Shown: positions 18,312-26,589 of the stretch, in pieces
Position numbering within the stretch: the stretch's first letter is position 1
Layout: the number at the start of each line of letters is the position of its first letter
DNA from: an uncultured Collinsella sp.
GTDB lineage: Bacteria; Actinomycetota; Coriobacteriia; Coriobacteriales; Coriobacteriaceae
Direction of reading: 5' to 3'
NCBI GenBank assembly: GCA_900544645.1
Contig: UQWG01000001.1
Span: forward strand, 43,847-107,846
DNA: 64,000 bases
Position numbers and translations under genes: made by a program
Notes under the pieces: model-generated
Databases searched by the model: none
Told to the model about the DNA's origin: nothing
The model's input: the letters and a program-made list of their open reading frames with translations, nothing else

Positions 18312-18890
18312 TTATTCCTCGTACGCGCCCTCGAGCCGAAGCAGCCACTCCTTGCGGTCAAGCCCGCCGGCATATCCGTTAAGCGAGCCGTCGGCGGCAA
18401 CCACGCGATGGCACGGCACAATGATCGAAATAGGATTCCGCGCGACCGCGGCCCCCACGGCACGGGGAGACACAACAGGTGCTTCGTTTCCCGGTACACG
18501 ATGTCGAGCCGCAACACGCTGGGCGATCTCACCATACGTAGCGACCTCGCCACGCGGGATAGAAAGCAGCTCAAACCAAACCTCACGCTGAAACGCCGTG
18601 CCAATCATATGCAACGGCGGCGTAAACCGAAGCTCCTGCCCCGCAAAATAAGCATTCAGCCAAGCCCAAGAACGCTCAAGCACCGAAGAAGCCGCGCCAT
18701 TTGCCGGACTCACCGAAGACATCCCACCGGTACCAGAAACCGCATCGGCGCCTTCAACATGTTCGGGATCTTCTTTGAGAAGCGTGGAGCCAAAGTGCTC
18801 CTGCCCCTCAAACCAAAGCCCCGTCAAACCGCGGCCATCAGCGGCAAGCAGGATTTCGCCCAAAGGCGAAGCAAACGTCGTCGTGACCAC
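18312..18890 (-). CDS. ogt: Methylated-DNA--[protein]-cysteine S-methyltransferase
   Basis: A 192-residue suicide repair protein that removes alkyl groups from O6-alkylguanine. The acceptor Cys is in IIVPCHRVV, followed by the usual GSLNGYAGGLDRKEWLLRLEG tail. The N-terminal domain starts with TTTFASPLGEILLAAD. A 35-residue insert between the N-terminal and DNA-binding parts (EDPEHVEGADAVSGTGG and on) is longer than in typical homologues. It has no helix-turn-helix AdaA domain. The gene stands between the eroded Abi region and a palindromic repeat. Confidence 0.92.
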   Translation of the reverse strand: MVTTTFASPLGEILLAADGRGLTGLWFEGQEHFGSTLLKEDPEHVEGADAVSGTGGMSSVSPANGAASSVLERSWAWLNAYFAGQELRFTPPLHMIGTAFQREVWFELLSIPRGEVATYGEIAQRVAARHRVPGNEAPVVSPRAVGAAVARNPISIIVPCHRVVAADGSLNGYAGGLDRKEWLLRLEGAYEE

Positions 18891-19056
18891 CAGCGGCTCC
18901 TTTCAAAACTCCGCAACATAATACCGCGAATTGTGCAGACAACCCCACAGATACGTCTGGGCGGGCTCGCAATTGCTTAAGCGAGGCTGTTTTCCCCAAT
19001 CAAGCGAAGAAGACGCAGGGCTTCGACGCCAGAGAGGTACCTCTATCAGCTGAGCT

Positions 19057-19226
19057 CTAATACTTTCCCGAGAAGTGAACGAGTAAAAACGAAGCCCCGG
19101 AGCATCCACACCTTTAGCCCAAAAAACCGCAGGATTCACGCTGTAAAACCGCAGGAAATAGCGGTCAAAATATGCCAATGCTTCGGGGGTCCAAATAAGC
19201 TCGTTCACTTCACGGGAAAGTATTAG
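19057..19226. repeat. Long inverted repeat upstream of ogt
   Basis: Twenty-seven-base arms (19057-19083 and 19200-19226) pair with a single central mismatch. Inside, 11-base arms (about 19096-19106 and 19178-19188) pair with one G-U, and AAAACCGCAGGA-type words occur twice directly repeated. A weak 111-codon minus-strand frame (18903-19238) crosses the whole repeat and is probably not a gene. Confidence 0.7.
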
Positions 19227-19250
19227 ACCCCGATTCACCCCAACCCCAAA

Positions 19251-19402
19251 GTCGCCCCAGGCAGCAGGCGCGACAGCGCCGCGGCTGCCGTCACGGCCCC
19301 GCAGTCACCCCAGGCAGCAAGCGCAACGCGCCGCAGCTGCCGGCCGCGCCCCACAGTCCCCCCCCAAGGCGGCAGGCGCAAAGCGCCGAGGCCGCCGCCG
19401 GG
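19251..19402. repeat. Three degenerate tandem repeats of about 52 bp
   Basis: Units start at 19251, 19304 and 19356 with GTCGCCCCAGG, GTCACCCCAGG and GTCCCCCCCC. Each contains a GGCAGC...GCGGCTGCC-type hairpin that drifts in parallel on both arms. The stretch is C-rich on the plus strand and has no credible gene. Confidence 0.65.
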
Positions 19403-19498
19403 ACCAGGGCCCGCAACAACCACGCGCCCCCACATCAGCCCAGCGGCCCCAACCAACAACGGCCCCATCGCAGACCGCTTGCAGCAGCGTCACCGCAG

Positions 19499-19626
19499 GC
19501 GGGGACTGGGCTTGGTTTTCAGAACACTCCGCAGACCAGTGTGGCGCCTTGTCCGCGGCTCCGAAGGAGCAGGACAAGGCGCCACACATGGTCGAGGACG
19601 TTCTGAAAACTAAGCCCGGCCCCCGC
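19499..19626 (-). repeat. CGTCCTCG/CTGCGGA 3'-UTR palindrome, copy E (after asd)
   Basis: Outer arms of 27 bp (19499-19525 and 19600-19626) pair with a few G-U or mismatched positions. The motif TCCGCAG-ACC (19526-19539), an inner 15-bp stem (19540-19554 and 19572-19586) and CAT-GGT-CGAGGACG (19587-19600) follow. The triplets ACC and GGT are complementary. On the minus strand it begins 16 bp after the asd stop codon. Confidence 0.88.
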
Positions 19627-19641
19627 CGGACAGATCCACCG

Positions 19642-20667
19642 TTACTCGCAGAGCAGCTTAGCGATCTGGACGGCGTTGGTTGCCGCGCCCTTACGGATTT
19701 GGTCGCCGCAGCACCAGAAGGTGATGCCGCGCGCAGCCTCGGGGTTCGAGATGTCACGACGCACGCGGCCGACCCAAATCAGGTCCTGGTCGGACGTGTC
19801 CATCGGCATGGGGAAGCGGTCGTGTGCATCCTCGGCAGCCATATCGTCAACCAGCTTGACGCCGGGAGCGGCAGCCAGCGCAGCACGGGCCTCTTCCACC
19901 GTAATATCGCGCTCAAACTCGAGCGTAATGCTCTCGGAGTGCGAACGCAGCACGGGCACGCGCACGCAGGTGCAGTTCACGCGCAGCTCGGGCAGGTGCA
20001 TAATCTTGCGGCCCTCGTTTTGCAGCTTCATCTCCTCGGAGGTAAAGTCCTCCTCCTTGACGCCGCCAATCTGCGGAATCAGGTTGCTCGCCAGCTGGGC
20101 GGCAAACGCGCGCGGCTCGGGAATCTCCTCGCCGCGGCCCAGGGCGGCCAGCTGAGCCTCGAGCTCGGCCATACCAGGAGCGCCGGCACCCGAAGCCGCC
20201 TGATACGTCGAAACGATCATGCGCTTCACGCCGGCGAGCTGATGCAGCGGCCACGTGGGAACCAGGCCGATGATGGTCGCGCAGTTGGGGTTGGCGATAA
20301 GGCCGTGATGCCACTTGATATCGTCGGCATTGATCTCGGGCACGACCAGCGGCACCTCGGGATCCATGCGGAAGGCATGGCTGTTGTCGACCACGACGGC
20401 GCCGCGCTTGACGGCCTCGGGCAGCAGCTCCTTGGCAATATCGTCGCCGGCGGCGCCAAGCACGATGTCGCAGCCCTCAAAGGCCTCGGGGCAAGCTTCC
20501 TCAATCACAATCTGCTCGCCGCGGAACTCAACGGTCTTGCCCGCGGAGCGTGCACTTGCCAACAGCTTGAGCTTGCCAACCGGAAACTCCTGCTCGTTGA
20601 GGCACTCGAGCATCTGGGTGCCCACGGCTCCCGTCGCGCCCAAAATAGCAACCGTGTACTGTTTCAT
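19642..20667 (-). CDS. asd: Aspartate-semialdehyde dehydrogenase
   Basis: A 341-residue NADPH enzyme converting aspartyl phosphate to aspartate semialdehyde for lysine, threonine and methionine synthesis. Motifs are the N-terminal GATGAVGTQML dinucleotide site, catalytic Cys in NPNCATI, and the substrate-binding RVPVLRSHSE region. ATG 20667 follows GGGGGAAGC; the frame extends 29 codons further up but without family similarity. It lies 174 bp after lysC on the same strand, separated by a hairpin, so the two are likely co-regulated. Confidence 0.95.
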   Translation of the reverse strand: MKQYTVAILGATGAVGTQMLECLNEQEFPVGKLKLLASARSAGKTVEFRGEQIVIEEACPEAFEGCDIVLGAAGDDIAKELLPEAVKRGAVVVDNSHAFRMDPEVPLVVPEINADDIKWHHGLIANPNCATIIGLVPTWPLHQLAGVKRMIVSTYQAASGAGAPGMAELEAQLAALGRGEEIPEPRAFAAQLASNLIPQIGGVKEEDFTSEEMKLQNEGRKIMHLPELRVNCTCVRVPVLRSHSESITLEFERDITVEEARAALAAAPGVKLVDDMAAEDAHDRFPMPMDTSDQDLIWVGRVRRDISNPEAARGITFWCCGDQIRKGAATNAVQIAKLLCE

Positions 20668-20741
20668 GCTTCCCCCTTTAAAGGTTTTGGCTTTTGCCCG
20701 CACGCCGAGCAGGCTGATTATTGTTGCCAGTGTATACAAGA

Positions 20742-20768
20742 ACGGGGCGGGCACGAAACCCGCCCCGT
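20742..20768 (-). terminator. Hairpin between lysC and asd
   Basis: Ten-base perfect GC arms (20742-20751 and 20759-20768). On the minus strand a short TTCTTGT follows, so it may be a partial terminator that lowers asd expression relative to lysC. Confidence 0.6.
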
Positions 20769-20841
20769 CGAAACGAAACCGAAACGAAACGCCCCACCGT
20801 AGATTTTTGGCACTTGTCCTAAAAATGCACCGGGACGGCAG

Positions 20842-22230
20842 CTACTTGCGGAGCGCGGCCAGGGCGGGATCGACCGGTGCGGGGACCTCCAGGTCGGAGA
20901 CCTTCACAATGCCGTTCTCATCGGAGAAGGCACGGTAGATGGTCTGAATCGCCAGGTCGAAGTCCTTCTCCTCGACACCGATAATGATGTTGATCTCGTC
21001 GCAGCTCTGCGAAATCATGCGCACGCTCACGCCGGCCTGGCCAAGCATGCCAAACAGATGGCCCGAGATACCTGCGCGGCCACGCAGGTTACGGCCGACA
21101 GTCGCGATAAGCGCCAGGCCCTCGACAACCTCGATCTCGAGCGGCTCGACCTCCTGCTGAATGTCGCCCACGAGCGAGTACAGCGAATCGTGAACGTCCT
21201 GCTCCTGCACCACGGCGCCAAAGCGGTCGACACCGGTGGGCATATGCTCGACGGAAACGTCATAACGCTCGAAGACCGAAAGTGCGCGGCGCATAAAGCC
21301 AACACGGGGCTTGGTGCGGTCGCGAGCAACGTTGATGGCGACAAAGCCGCGCTTGCCGGTCACGCCGGTAATGATGGGCTCTGCCTCACCCTCATCAGCC
21401 GTCTCGCTAATGATGGTGCCGGGGTCCTGCGGCGCATTGGTGTTCTTGATGACCAGCGGAATACCCGCCTCGCGCACGGGGAACACGGCCTCCTCGTGCA
21501 GGACGCTTGCACCCATGTACGAAAGTTCGCGCAGCTCCTCGTAGGTAACGCGGGCGATGGGCTGAGCCTCGGGAACAATACGCGGATCGGCAGAATAGAA
21601 GCCCGAGACGTCGGTCCAGTTCTCGTACAGGTCGGCACCCAGGCACTTAGCCAAAATCGAGCCGGAAATATCGCCGCCGCCACGGTCGAGCAGCTTGATC
21701 TGGCCCTCACGCGTCGCGCCGTAGAAACCAGGCATAACAAAGCCGCCCTGCTGACCGTACTCCTGCACCAGCTCGGAGGTGCGATTCATGCTGAGCGTAC
21801 CGTCGTGATGGAACGCCACAACCGTCGCGGCGTCCAGGAACGGCAGGCCCAGGTACTCCGCCATCAGGCGAGCGGTGAAGTACTCGCCACGGCTCACGAG
21901 CTCCTCGGTAGAGTAGCCGCCCGAGCGGGCGCGCTCGGCAAAGGCCGCGAACTCCTCGCGGATGGGATAGGTGAGCTCCAACTCGTCAGCGATATCAAAA
22001 TAGCGCTGGCCAATGTCCTCGAGCAGTTCCTCGCACGACACGTGATACTTAACGTGCGCGTTAACCAGGTAGAGCAGGTCGGTCACCTTGGTGTCGCCCT
22101 TAAAGCGGCGGCCGCAGGCGGAAACCACCACAAAACGGCGGGCAGGGTCGGCATCGACGATGGCCTTGATCTTCTTAAAGTGTTCGGCGTCGGCGACCGA
22201 CGAGCCGCCAAACTTGGCAATCTTAATCAT
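20842..22230 (-). CDS. lysC: Aspartate kinase
   Basis: A 462-residue monofunctional aspartokinase, the first step of the aspartate family. The kinase domain opens with IAKFGGSSVAD and has LDRGGGDISGSILAKCL. Two ACT-type regulatory segments fill residues from about 305 to 450, so feedback control by lysine or threonine is expected. The length and single-chain form resemble the Firmicutes monofunctional group rather than the alpha/beta overlapping actinobacterial type. It is divergent from thrC, with a 103-bp shared promoter region. Confidence 0.95.
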   Translation of the reverse strand: MIKIAKFGGSSVADAEHFKKIKAIVDADPARRFVVVSACGRRFKGDTKVTDLLYLVNAHVKYHVSCEELLEDIGQRYFDIADELELTYPIREEFAAFAERARSGGYSTEELVSRGEYFTARLMAEYLGLPFLDAATVVAFHHDGTLSMNRTSELVQEYGQQGGFVMPGFYGATREGQIKLLDRGGGDISGSILAKCLGADLYENWTDVSGFYSADPRIVPEAQPIARVTYEELRELSYMGASVLHEEAVFPVREAGIPLVIKNTNAPQDPGTIISETADEGEAEPIITGVTGKRGFVAINVARDRTKPRVGFMRRALSVFERYDVSVEHMPTGVDRFGAVVQEQDVHDSLYSLVGDIQQEVEPLEIEVVEGLALIATVGRNLRGRAGISGHLFGMLGQAGVSVRMISQSCDEINIIIGVEEKDFDLAIQTIYRAFSDENGIVKVSDLEVPAPVDPALAALRK

Positions 22231-22333
22231 GGGCTTGAGGTTACCTTTCTAAAAGCCTCTGCAAACCTGTTTTGCGCGCTCTGATACCATGGTTTCACCG
22301 ATTGGGACCAAGGCATCCGAGGAGCAGTGTTAT

Positions 22334-23851
22334 ATGGGAACTTATCATAGTACACGAGGACGCACTTTATCGTGCTCAAGTAAGGTGGCAATCCGCACCG
22401 GCATCGCTCCCGACGGGGGTTTGTTTGTCTCGGACGAGCTCGGCACCCAGCAGGTCGATATCAGCTCGCTTGCAGATAAATCGTACTTTGAAATCGCTCA
22501 AGATGTGTTGGAAATGTTACTGAATGATTACACGGCCGAAGAAATTTCGGCGTGTGTCGACGAGGCATACCGCGGCACGTTCGCGAGTGAAGAGGTTACG
22601 CCGCTCGTCAAACTCGACGCTGCGCCGGGCGCTGACGCCCCTCAGACCTATGTGATGGAGCTCTTTGGCGGCCCCACAAGCGCCTTCAAGGACGTTGCCC
22701 TGCAGATGCTCCCCCGTCTGATGGCCCGCACTTCCGCCAAGGACGGCGGCGCCGAGCGCATCATGATCGTCACCGCCACGTCGGGCGACACCGGCAAGGC
22801 CGCACTCGCCGGTTTTGCCGACGCTCCGGGCACGGGCATCACCGTCTTTTATCCCGAGGGCAAGGTCAGCCGCGTCCAGAACCTGCAGATGTCCACTCAG
22901 GAGGGCGATAACGTCGCCGTCTGCGGCATCCGCGGCAACTTTGACGACGCCCAGAGTGCCGTCAAGCGCATCTTTGCCGATAAGGAGCTTGCCGAGCGTC
23001 TGGAGGCCGCAGGCACGGTACTTTCGAGCGCCAACTCCATCAACGTCGGCCGTCTGGTACCGCAGGTCGTCTACTACTTTGCCGCCTATGCGCAGCTGTT
23101 GCGCGCCGGCGCCATCGAGGCCGGCGACGCCGTGGAGTTCTGCGTACCGACCGGCAACTTTGGCGATATCCTGGCCGGCTACTATGCCAAGCGCATGGGT
23201 CTGCCCGTCGCCAAGCTCGTCGTGGCGAGCGACAAGAACAACGTGCTGGCTGACTTCCTGACCACCGGCGTCTACGACCGCAACCGCCCGTTCTTCACGA
23301 CTATCTCGCCGTCGATGGACATCCTCATCAGCTCCAACCTGGAGCGCATGCTGTACTTCCTGTCCGATGGCGACTGCGAGCTCGTTGCCGGCCTTATGGA
23401 GCAGCTGGCGCAGACGGGTCGCTACGAGGTGCCCGCCGAGCTGCTGGCCAAGATTCAGAGCGTCTTTGGCTGCGGCTGGGCCAGCGAGGACGAGGTCCGC
23501 ACTGCCATCAAGAGCTGCTGGGATGCGAACGGCTACGTAATCGACCCGCACACCGCTTGTGGTTATCACGTCTTTGAGCAGGTCGCTCCCGCCGAGGGCG
23601 CCAAGGCCCGCGTCCTGCTTTCGACCGCCAGCCCCTACAAGTTCCCGCGCGCCTGCTGCGACGCCCTGGGCCTCGACGTTCCCGAGGACGACTTTGAGGC
23701 CATGCGCGTGCTCGAGCAGGCCACCAACACGGTTGCCCCGACCCAGCTCGCCGAACTCGAATCCAAGCCCGTCCGCTTCGAAGACGTCTGCGACGTCGAT
23801 GAGATGGCAAGCTACGTCGAGTCTGCAGCAAAAAAGATGGCTACCAACTAA
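22334..23851 (+). CDS. thrC: Threonine synthase
   Basis: A 505-residue PLP enzyme making threonine from phosphohomoserine. The N-terminal YHSTRG motif, the PLP lysine in GGPTSAFKDVALQ, the phosphate-binding ATSGDTGKAAL loop and FCVPTGNFGDILAGYYAKRMG are all present, as in the long (class I) form. ATG 22334 has GAGGAGCAG 7 bases upstream. It forms the threonine branch with thrB downstream, though a terminator and a palindrome separate the two. Confidence 0.96.
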   Translation: MGTYHSTRGRTLSCSSKVAIRTGIAPDGGLFVSDELGTQQVDISSLADKSYFEIAQDVLEMLLNDYTAEEISACVDEAYRGTFASEEVTPLVKLDAAPGADAPQTYVMELFGGPTSAFKDVALQMLPRLMARTSAKDGGAERIMIVTATSGDTGKAALAGFADAPGTGITVFYPEGKVSRVQNLQMSTQEGDNVAVCGIRGNFDDAQSAVKRIFADKELAERLEAAGTVLSSANSINVGRLVPQVVYYFAAYAQLLRAGAIEAGDAVEFCVPTGNFGDILAGYYAKRMGLPVAKLVVASDKNNVLADFLTTGVYDRNRPFFTTISPSMDILISSNLERMLYFLSDGDCELVAGLMEQLAQTGRYEVPAELLAKIQSVFGCGWASEDEVRTAIKSCWDANGYVIDPHTACGYHVFEQVAPAEGAKARVLLSTASPYKFPRACCDALGLDVPEDDFEAMRVLEQATNTVAPTQLAELESKPVRFEDVCDVDEMASYVESAAKKMATN

Positions 23852-23864
23852 AACCCCTTATAAG

Positions 23865-23895
23865 GCGCCGGCGAAAGCCGGCGCACTTTCTTTTA
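23865..23895 (+). terminator. Terminator of thrC
   Basis: Eight-base perfect arms (23865-23872 and 23877-23884) with a GAAA tetraloop, followed by ACTTTCTTTT. Confidence 0.85.
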
Positions 23896-23929
23896 TCAGA
23901 TACCCACCGGGATGATGACGAACTGACAT

Positions 23930-24040
23930 GCGGGTCTGCCTGTTTAGTTCGTCGCGAGTTCCGCACGAGCCGGAAAGCACTTAATGTGCTTTCCGAGCGA
24001 GCCAGGACTGCCCGAGCAGCGAACTAAACAGGCAGACCGC
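23930..24040. repeat. Nested palindrome between thrC and thrB
   Basis: Outer arms of 21-22 bp (23930-23951 and 24020-24040) differ by one bulged G. An inner perfect 10-bp hairpin lies at 23971-23995. The linkers contain TTCCGCA on one side and AGGAC on the other, partly like the five-copy family, but the fixed 14-nt motifs and covarying triplet are absent. It ends 13 bp before the thrB start, overlapping nothing but the ribosome site margin. Confidence 0.7.
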
Positions 24041-24053
24041 CCAGGAGATTCCC

Positions 24054-24935
24054 ATGATCAAAATCACCGTCCCCGCCACCAGCGCAAACTTAGGCATTGG
24101 CTACGATACCCTCGGCATGGCCGTCAGCCTCTACTCGCACTTCACCTTCGAGCGCGCCGATAAGCTCACCATCACGGGCTGCCCCGAAGAGTTCCAAAAC
24201 GAGGACAACCTGGTCTACGTCAGCTTTGTCGATGCACTGGCCGCATGGGGCGAGCCGGCTTTTCCCGTTGCCATCGACATTCAGACTAACGTTCCCGTCG
24301 CCCGCGGCCTGGGCTCCAGCTCCACCTGCGTCGTCGCCGGCATTATGGCCGCCGCCGCACTGGCAGGCCACACCGTCGACCGCGCCGAGCTGGTTCGCAT
24401 TGCCACCGAAGTCGAGGGCCATCCCGATAATGTCGCCCCCGCCATCCTGGGCGGCGCCGTCTGCTCCTTTACGCCGACCGATTCGCTCCCCCGGTGCCTG
24501 CGCTACGAGGTGAGCGATCGCCTGCGTTTTATTACCGTGATTCCGCCCTACGAGGTACACACGAGCGAGGCGCGCAAGGTCGTGCCGCAGGAGATTCCGC
24601 TCTCCACCGCCGTGTGGCAGATGGGCCGCATCGCCGGTATGACGCGCGGCTTGGAGACTGGTGACCTCGACCTGATTGCCGCCGCCAATGACGACCGCAT
24701 CCAGGAACCCTATCGTCGCCGTCTGATTCCCGACTACAACGCCGTGCGCGACACCTGCCTTAACGGCGGCGCCAAGACCATCTGGATCAGCGGTTCGGGC
24801 TCGACCCTTATGGCTGTGACCGACGACACCATCGTGGCAAAGTTCCTGCAGGTCAAGCTGCGCGAGCAGTTCCCCAAGTGCGACACGCATATCCTCACGT
24901 GCGACACCGAGGGCGCTCAAATCGAGTACCTGTAG
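24054..24935 (+). CDS. thrB: Homoserine kinase
   Basis: A 293-residue GHMP kinase that phosphorylates homoserine. The N-terminal VPATSANLGIGYDTLG, the ATP-binding PVARGLGSSSTCVVAG loop and EGHPDNVAPAILGG are diagnostic, and the C-terminal motif is WISGSGSTLMA. AGGAG lies 7 bases before the ATG. Its stop codon lies inside the outermost arm of palindrome copy B. With thrC, lysC and asd it leaves only homoserine dehydrogenase of the threonine route outside the window. Confidence 0.95.
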   Translation: MIKITVPATSANLGIGYDTLGMAVSLYSHFTFERADKLTITGCPEEFQNEDNLVYVSFVDALAAWGEPAFPVAIDIQTNVPVARGLGSSSTCVVAGIMAAAALAGHTVDRAELVRIATEVEGHPDNVAPAILGGAVCSFTPTDSLPRCLRYEVSDRLRFITVIPPYEVHTSEARKVVPQEIPLSTAVWQMGRIAGMTRGLETGDLDLIAAANDDRIQEPYRRRLIPDYNAVRDTCLNGGAKTIWISGSGSTLMAVTDDTIVAKFLQVKLREQFPKCDTHILTCDTEGAQIEYL

Positions 24936-25114
24936 ACATCCTCCTCATATACCTGTCCGGGACGGTCGGGATGTTCCCTCAAAATCGTCCTCGCGCATGA
25001 AGGCCCCTTGTCCTGCTCCTACGGAGCGACGGACAAGGGGCCTTCGCGCTGCGGAATGATTTTGAGGGAACATCCCGACCGTCCCTGCGCCTACCTTGCT
25101 GAGGATGTCTACAG
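24930..25114 (+). repeat. CGTCCTCG/CTGCGGA 3'-UTR palindrome, copy B (after thrB)
   Basis: Main outer arms are 27 bp and perfect (24959-24985 and 25059-25085). The motif CGTCCTCG-CGC-ATG (24986-24999), a 14-bp inner stem (25000-25013 and 25031-25044) and GCG-CTGCGGA follow; CGC and GCG pair. A further 14-bp arm pair (24930-24943 and 25101-25114) encloses everything and contains the thrB stop codon TAG at 24933-24935. Confidence 0.9.
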
Positions 25115-25223
25115 GGACCCACGCTTTGAAGGGGCGCTGGGCCGATAGTTTGGCTTTTTATTGATAGGGGCTCTTGCTAGGCTGGAGCACTTCCTAGGGG
25201 CGGGCATCGGCTGCGTTCTTGGT

Positions 25224-25922
25224 TTACGCTGCGCTGGTTTCTTTGTATTCGAAGACTGGTTCTAGGAGGTCTTCGATGTTGCAGTGGAGGGCTTTTGCTA
25301 TAGCTCTTACGGTTGTTACCGAGGCCTCGTTGATGTTTCGTTGGCGCTGTTCGTACATTTGGATTGAGCGGAGTGATACGCCCGATTCGTATGCCAAGTC
25401 TTGTTGGGTTTTCTTAAGCCTCTTTCTTGCTAGTGCTAGCTTGGTTTGACGAGGTGTTTTCTTCGCCATATCGCAAACAAGACTCGCCACACGTTCCTCT
25501 GAGGCTTCATGCCAGGGGTAGTACAGGTTGCGCAGCGCGTCAAACGGAACGACATGCAGCAGATCTTCGAAAGACTCTCCTAGGCGCCACTGCAGGTATG
25601 CCAGCATCCAGCCCGCCCAATATTCCGGCGTCTTCTCAAATCGATAGGTACAGTCCGGTATAGGCCCGTTTTGATAGCCCGACCTTTCGGCGATAAGCGC
25701 GAACAGCTCAACACCCGATTTTCCCGACACTACCCATGCATTGCCGCGCTCAAACTCTCGAGCAACCCCGCTCAGGCAAAAGAGTTCAGCAACTTCCGAT
25801 CCTTCTGCTCCGTAATCGTTAACGGCATAGTCGAAGCAATCCCCGAGGTTGTTCATTGCGTCCTCAAGGTAATAGACGGGGTATGTCCTACTCGGCCCAC
25901 AATCCGTTAACTCTTGGATCAT
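25224..25922 (-). CDS. Helix-turn-helix (XRE) protein with unknown N-terminal domain, putative antitoxin
   Basis: A 232-residue protein. The last about 75 residues form an XRE helix-turn-helix (LKKTQQDLAYESGVSLRSIQMYEQ). The first about 150 residues are an uncharacterised acidic domain with YWAGWMLAYLQWRLG. It overlaps the 3' end of the DUF3990 gene by 35 bp, so translation is probably coupled. GGGAGG precedes ATG 25922; an internal Met near residue 23 is an alternative start. The likely role is to neutralise or repress its neighbour and bind the double operator upstream. This is inferred from architecture only. Confidence 0.75.
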   Translation of the reverse strand: MIQELTDCGPSRTYPVYYLEDAMNNLGDCFDYAVNDYGAEGSEVAELFCLSGVAREFERGNAWVVSGKSGVELFALIAERSGYQNGPIPDCTYRFEKTPEYWAGWMLAYLQWRLGESFEDLLHVVPFDALRNLYYPWHEASEERVASLVCDMAKKTPRQTKLALARKRLKKTQQDLAYESGVSLRSIQMYEQRQRNINEASVTTVRAIAKALHCNIEDLLEPVFEYKETSAA

Positions 25923-26571
25923 TTAAATCAACCCTCCCTGCCATCAAATCCCTAATGTCGACACCATCAGAGTCAAATCCGTTTACCGTATCCAGGTACT
26001 TTCGTCGAGCGTTCTGTTCTCGCTCAAATCGTTTGGGATAAAACTCGGCTCCTGAGGCCTGCTTCCAATCGCGGAACCTGATCGCCGAGAACGCGCGCTC
26101 ACTCATAAGCGCATATTGAATGCCCAAATCCCCCAAAAACATAATGCGCTGCAGTTGCCTGAGCGAAATCATGCCGTTAACGAACTGTCTTGCAAACGAA
26201 AAGTAGGAATCGTCAGCGCGATAGCCTCGAATGACGTCATAAGGAGAAATATCAATCAGGCAGTTGTCCAGCAAATACCGAAGTCCTTCGCGTGCCAGCG
26301 GCGTCGAGACATTAAACTCCCGGTTGTCGGCCAAAATCGCAAGCCAATTGAGGATTGAAAACTCCCCAGACTCTAAATCCAAGACCGAAAGGCCATCTAA
26401 ATCAAGCTCATATCGATTGGCAATGCCATCAGACTCGGTTCGACATGCCCACTCCATTGCCATTTCCTCATGCGGTGTGCAATAAAACCCGCGCCCATAG
26501 TCATTGAATTGCCTACATTTATCCAGCGATGGATGCTCGACAACAACGTCCGATCCGTGCCATAACTCCAT
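25888..26571 (-). CDS. DUF3990-type protein, putative ADP-ribosyltransferase-like toxin
   Basis: A 227-residue protein. The first 45 residues carry the DUF3990 signature (ELWHGSDVVVE, then YGRGFYCTPHEEMAMEWA), which resembles the His and Tyr strands of ADP-ribosyltransferase folds. The N-terminus is placed at ATG 26571 because GGAGG lies 6-10 bases before it; an upstream TTG at 26583 is weaker. It is first in a two-gene unit with an overlapping XRE gene and has a 19-bp-arm operator in its promoter, a toxin-antitoxin layout. The activity and target are unproven. Confidence 0.72.
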   Translation of the reverse strand: MELWHGSDVVVEHPSLDKCRQFNDYGRGFYCTPHEEMAMEWACRTESDGIANRYELDLDGLSVLDLESGEFSILNWLAILADNREFNVSTPLAREGLRYLLDNCLIDISPYDVIRGYRADDSYFSFARQFVNGMISLRQLQRIMFLGDLGIQYALMSERAFSAIRFRDWKQASGAEFYPKRFEREQNARRKYLDTVNGFDSDGVDIRDLMAGRVDLNDPRVNGLWAE

Positions 26572-26589
26572 ATCGACCTCCAAACAAAA

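Noticed and set aside
19018..19060. Minus-strand stretch resembling a tRNA D-arm (AGCTCAGCTGATAGAGG)
   Set aside because: No T-arm GGTTCGAATCC or matching acceptor stem follows, so it is not a tRNA gene; at most a chance match or old fragment.
18903..19238. Minus-strand frame of 111 codons upstream of ogt
   Set aside because: It runs straight through the 27-bp-arm inverted repeat, so its residues largely reflect the repeat; no ribosome site or family recognised.
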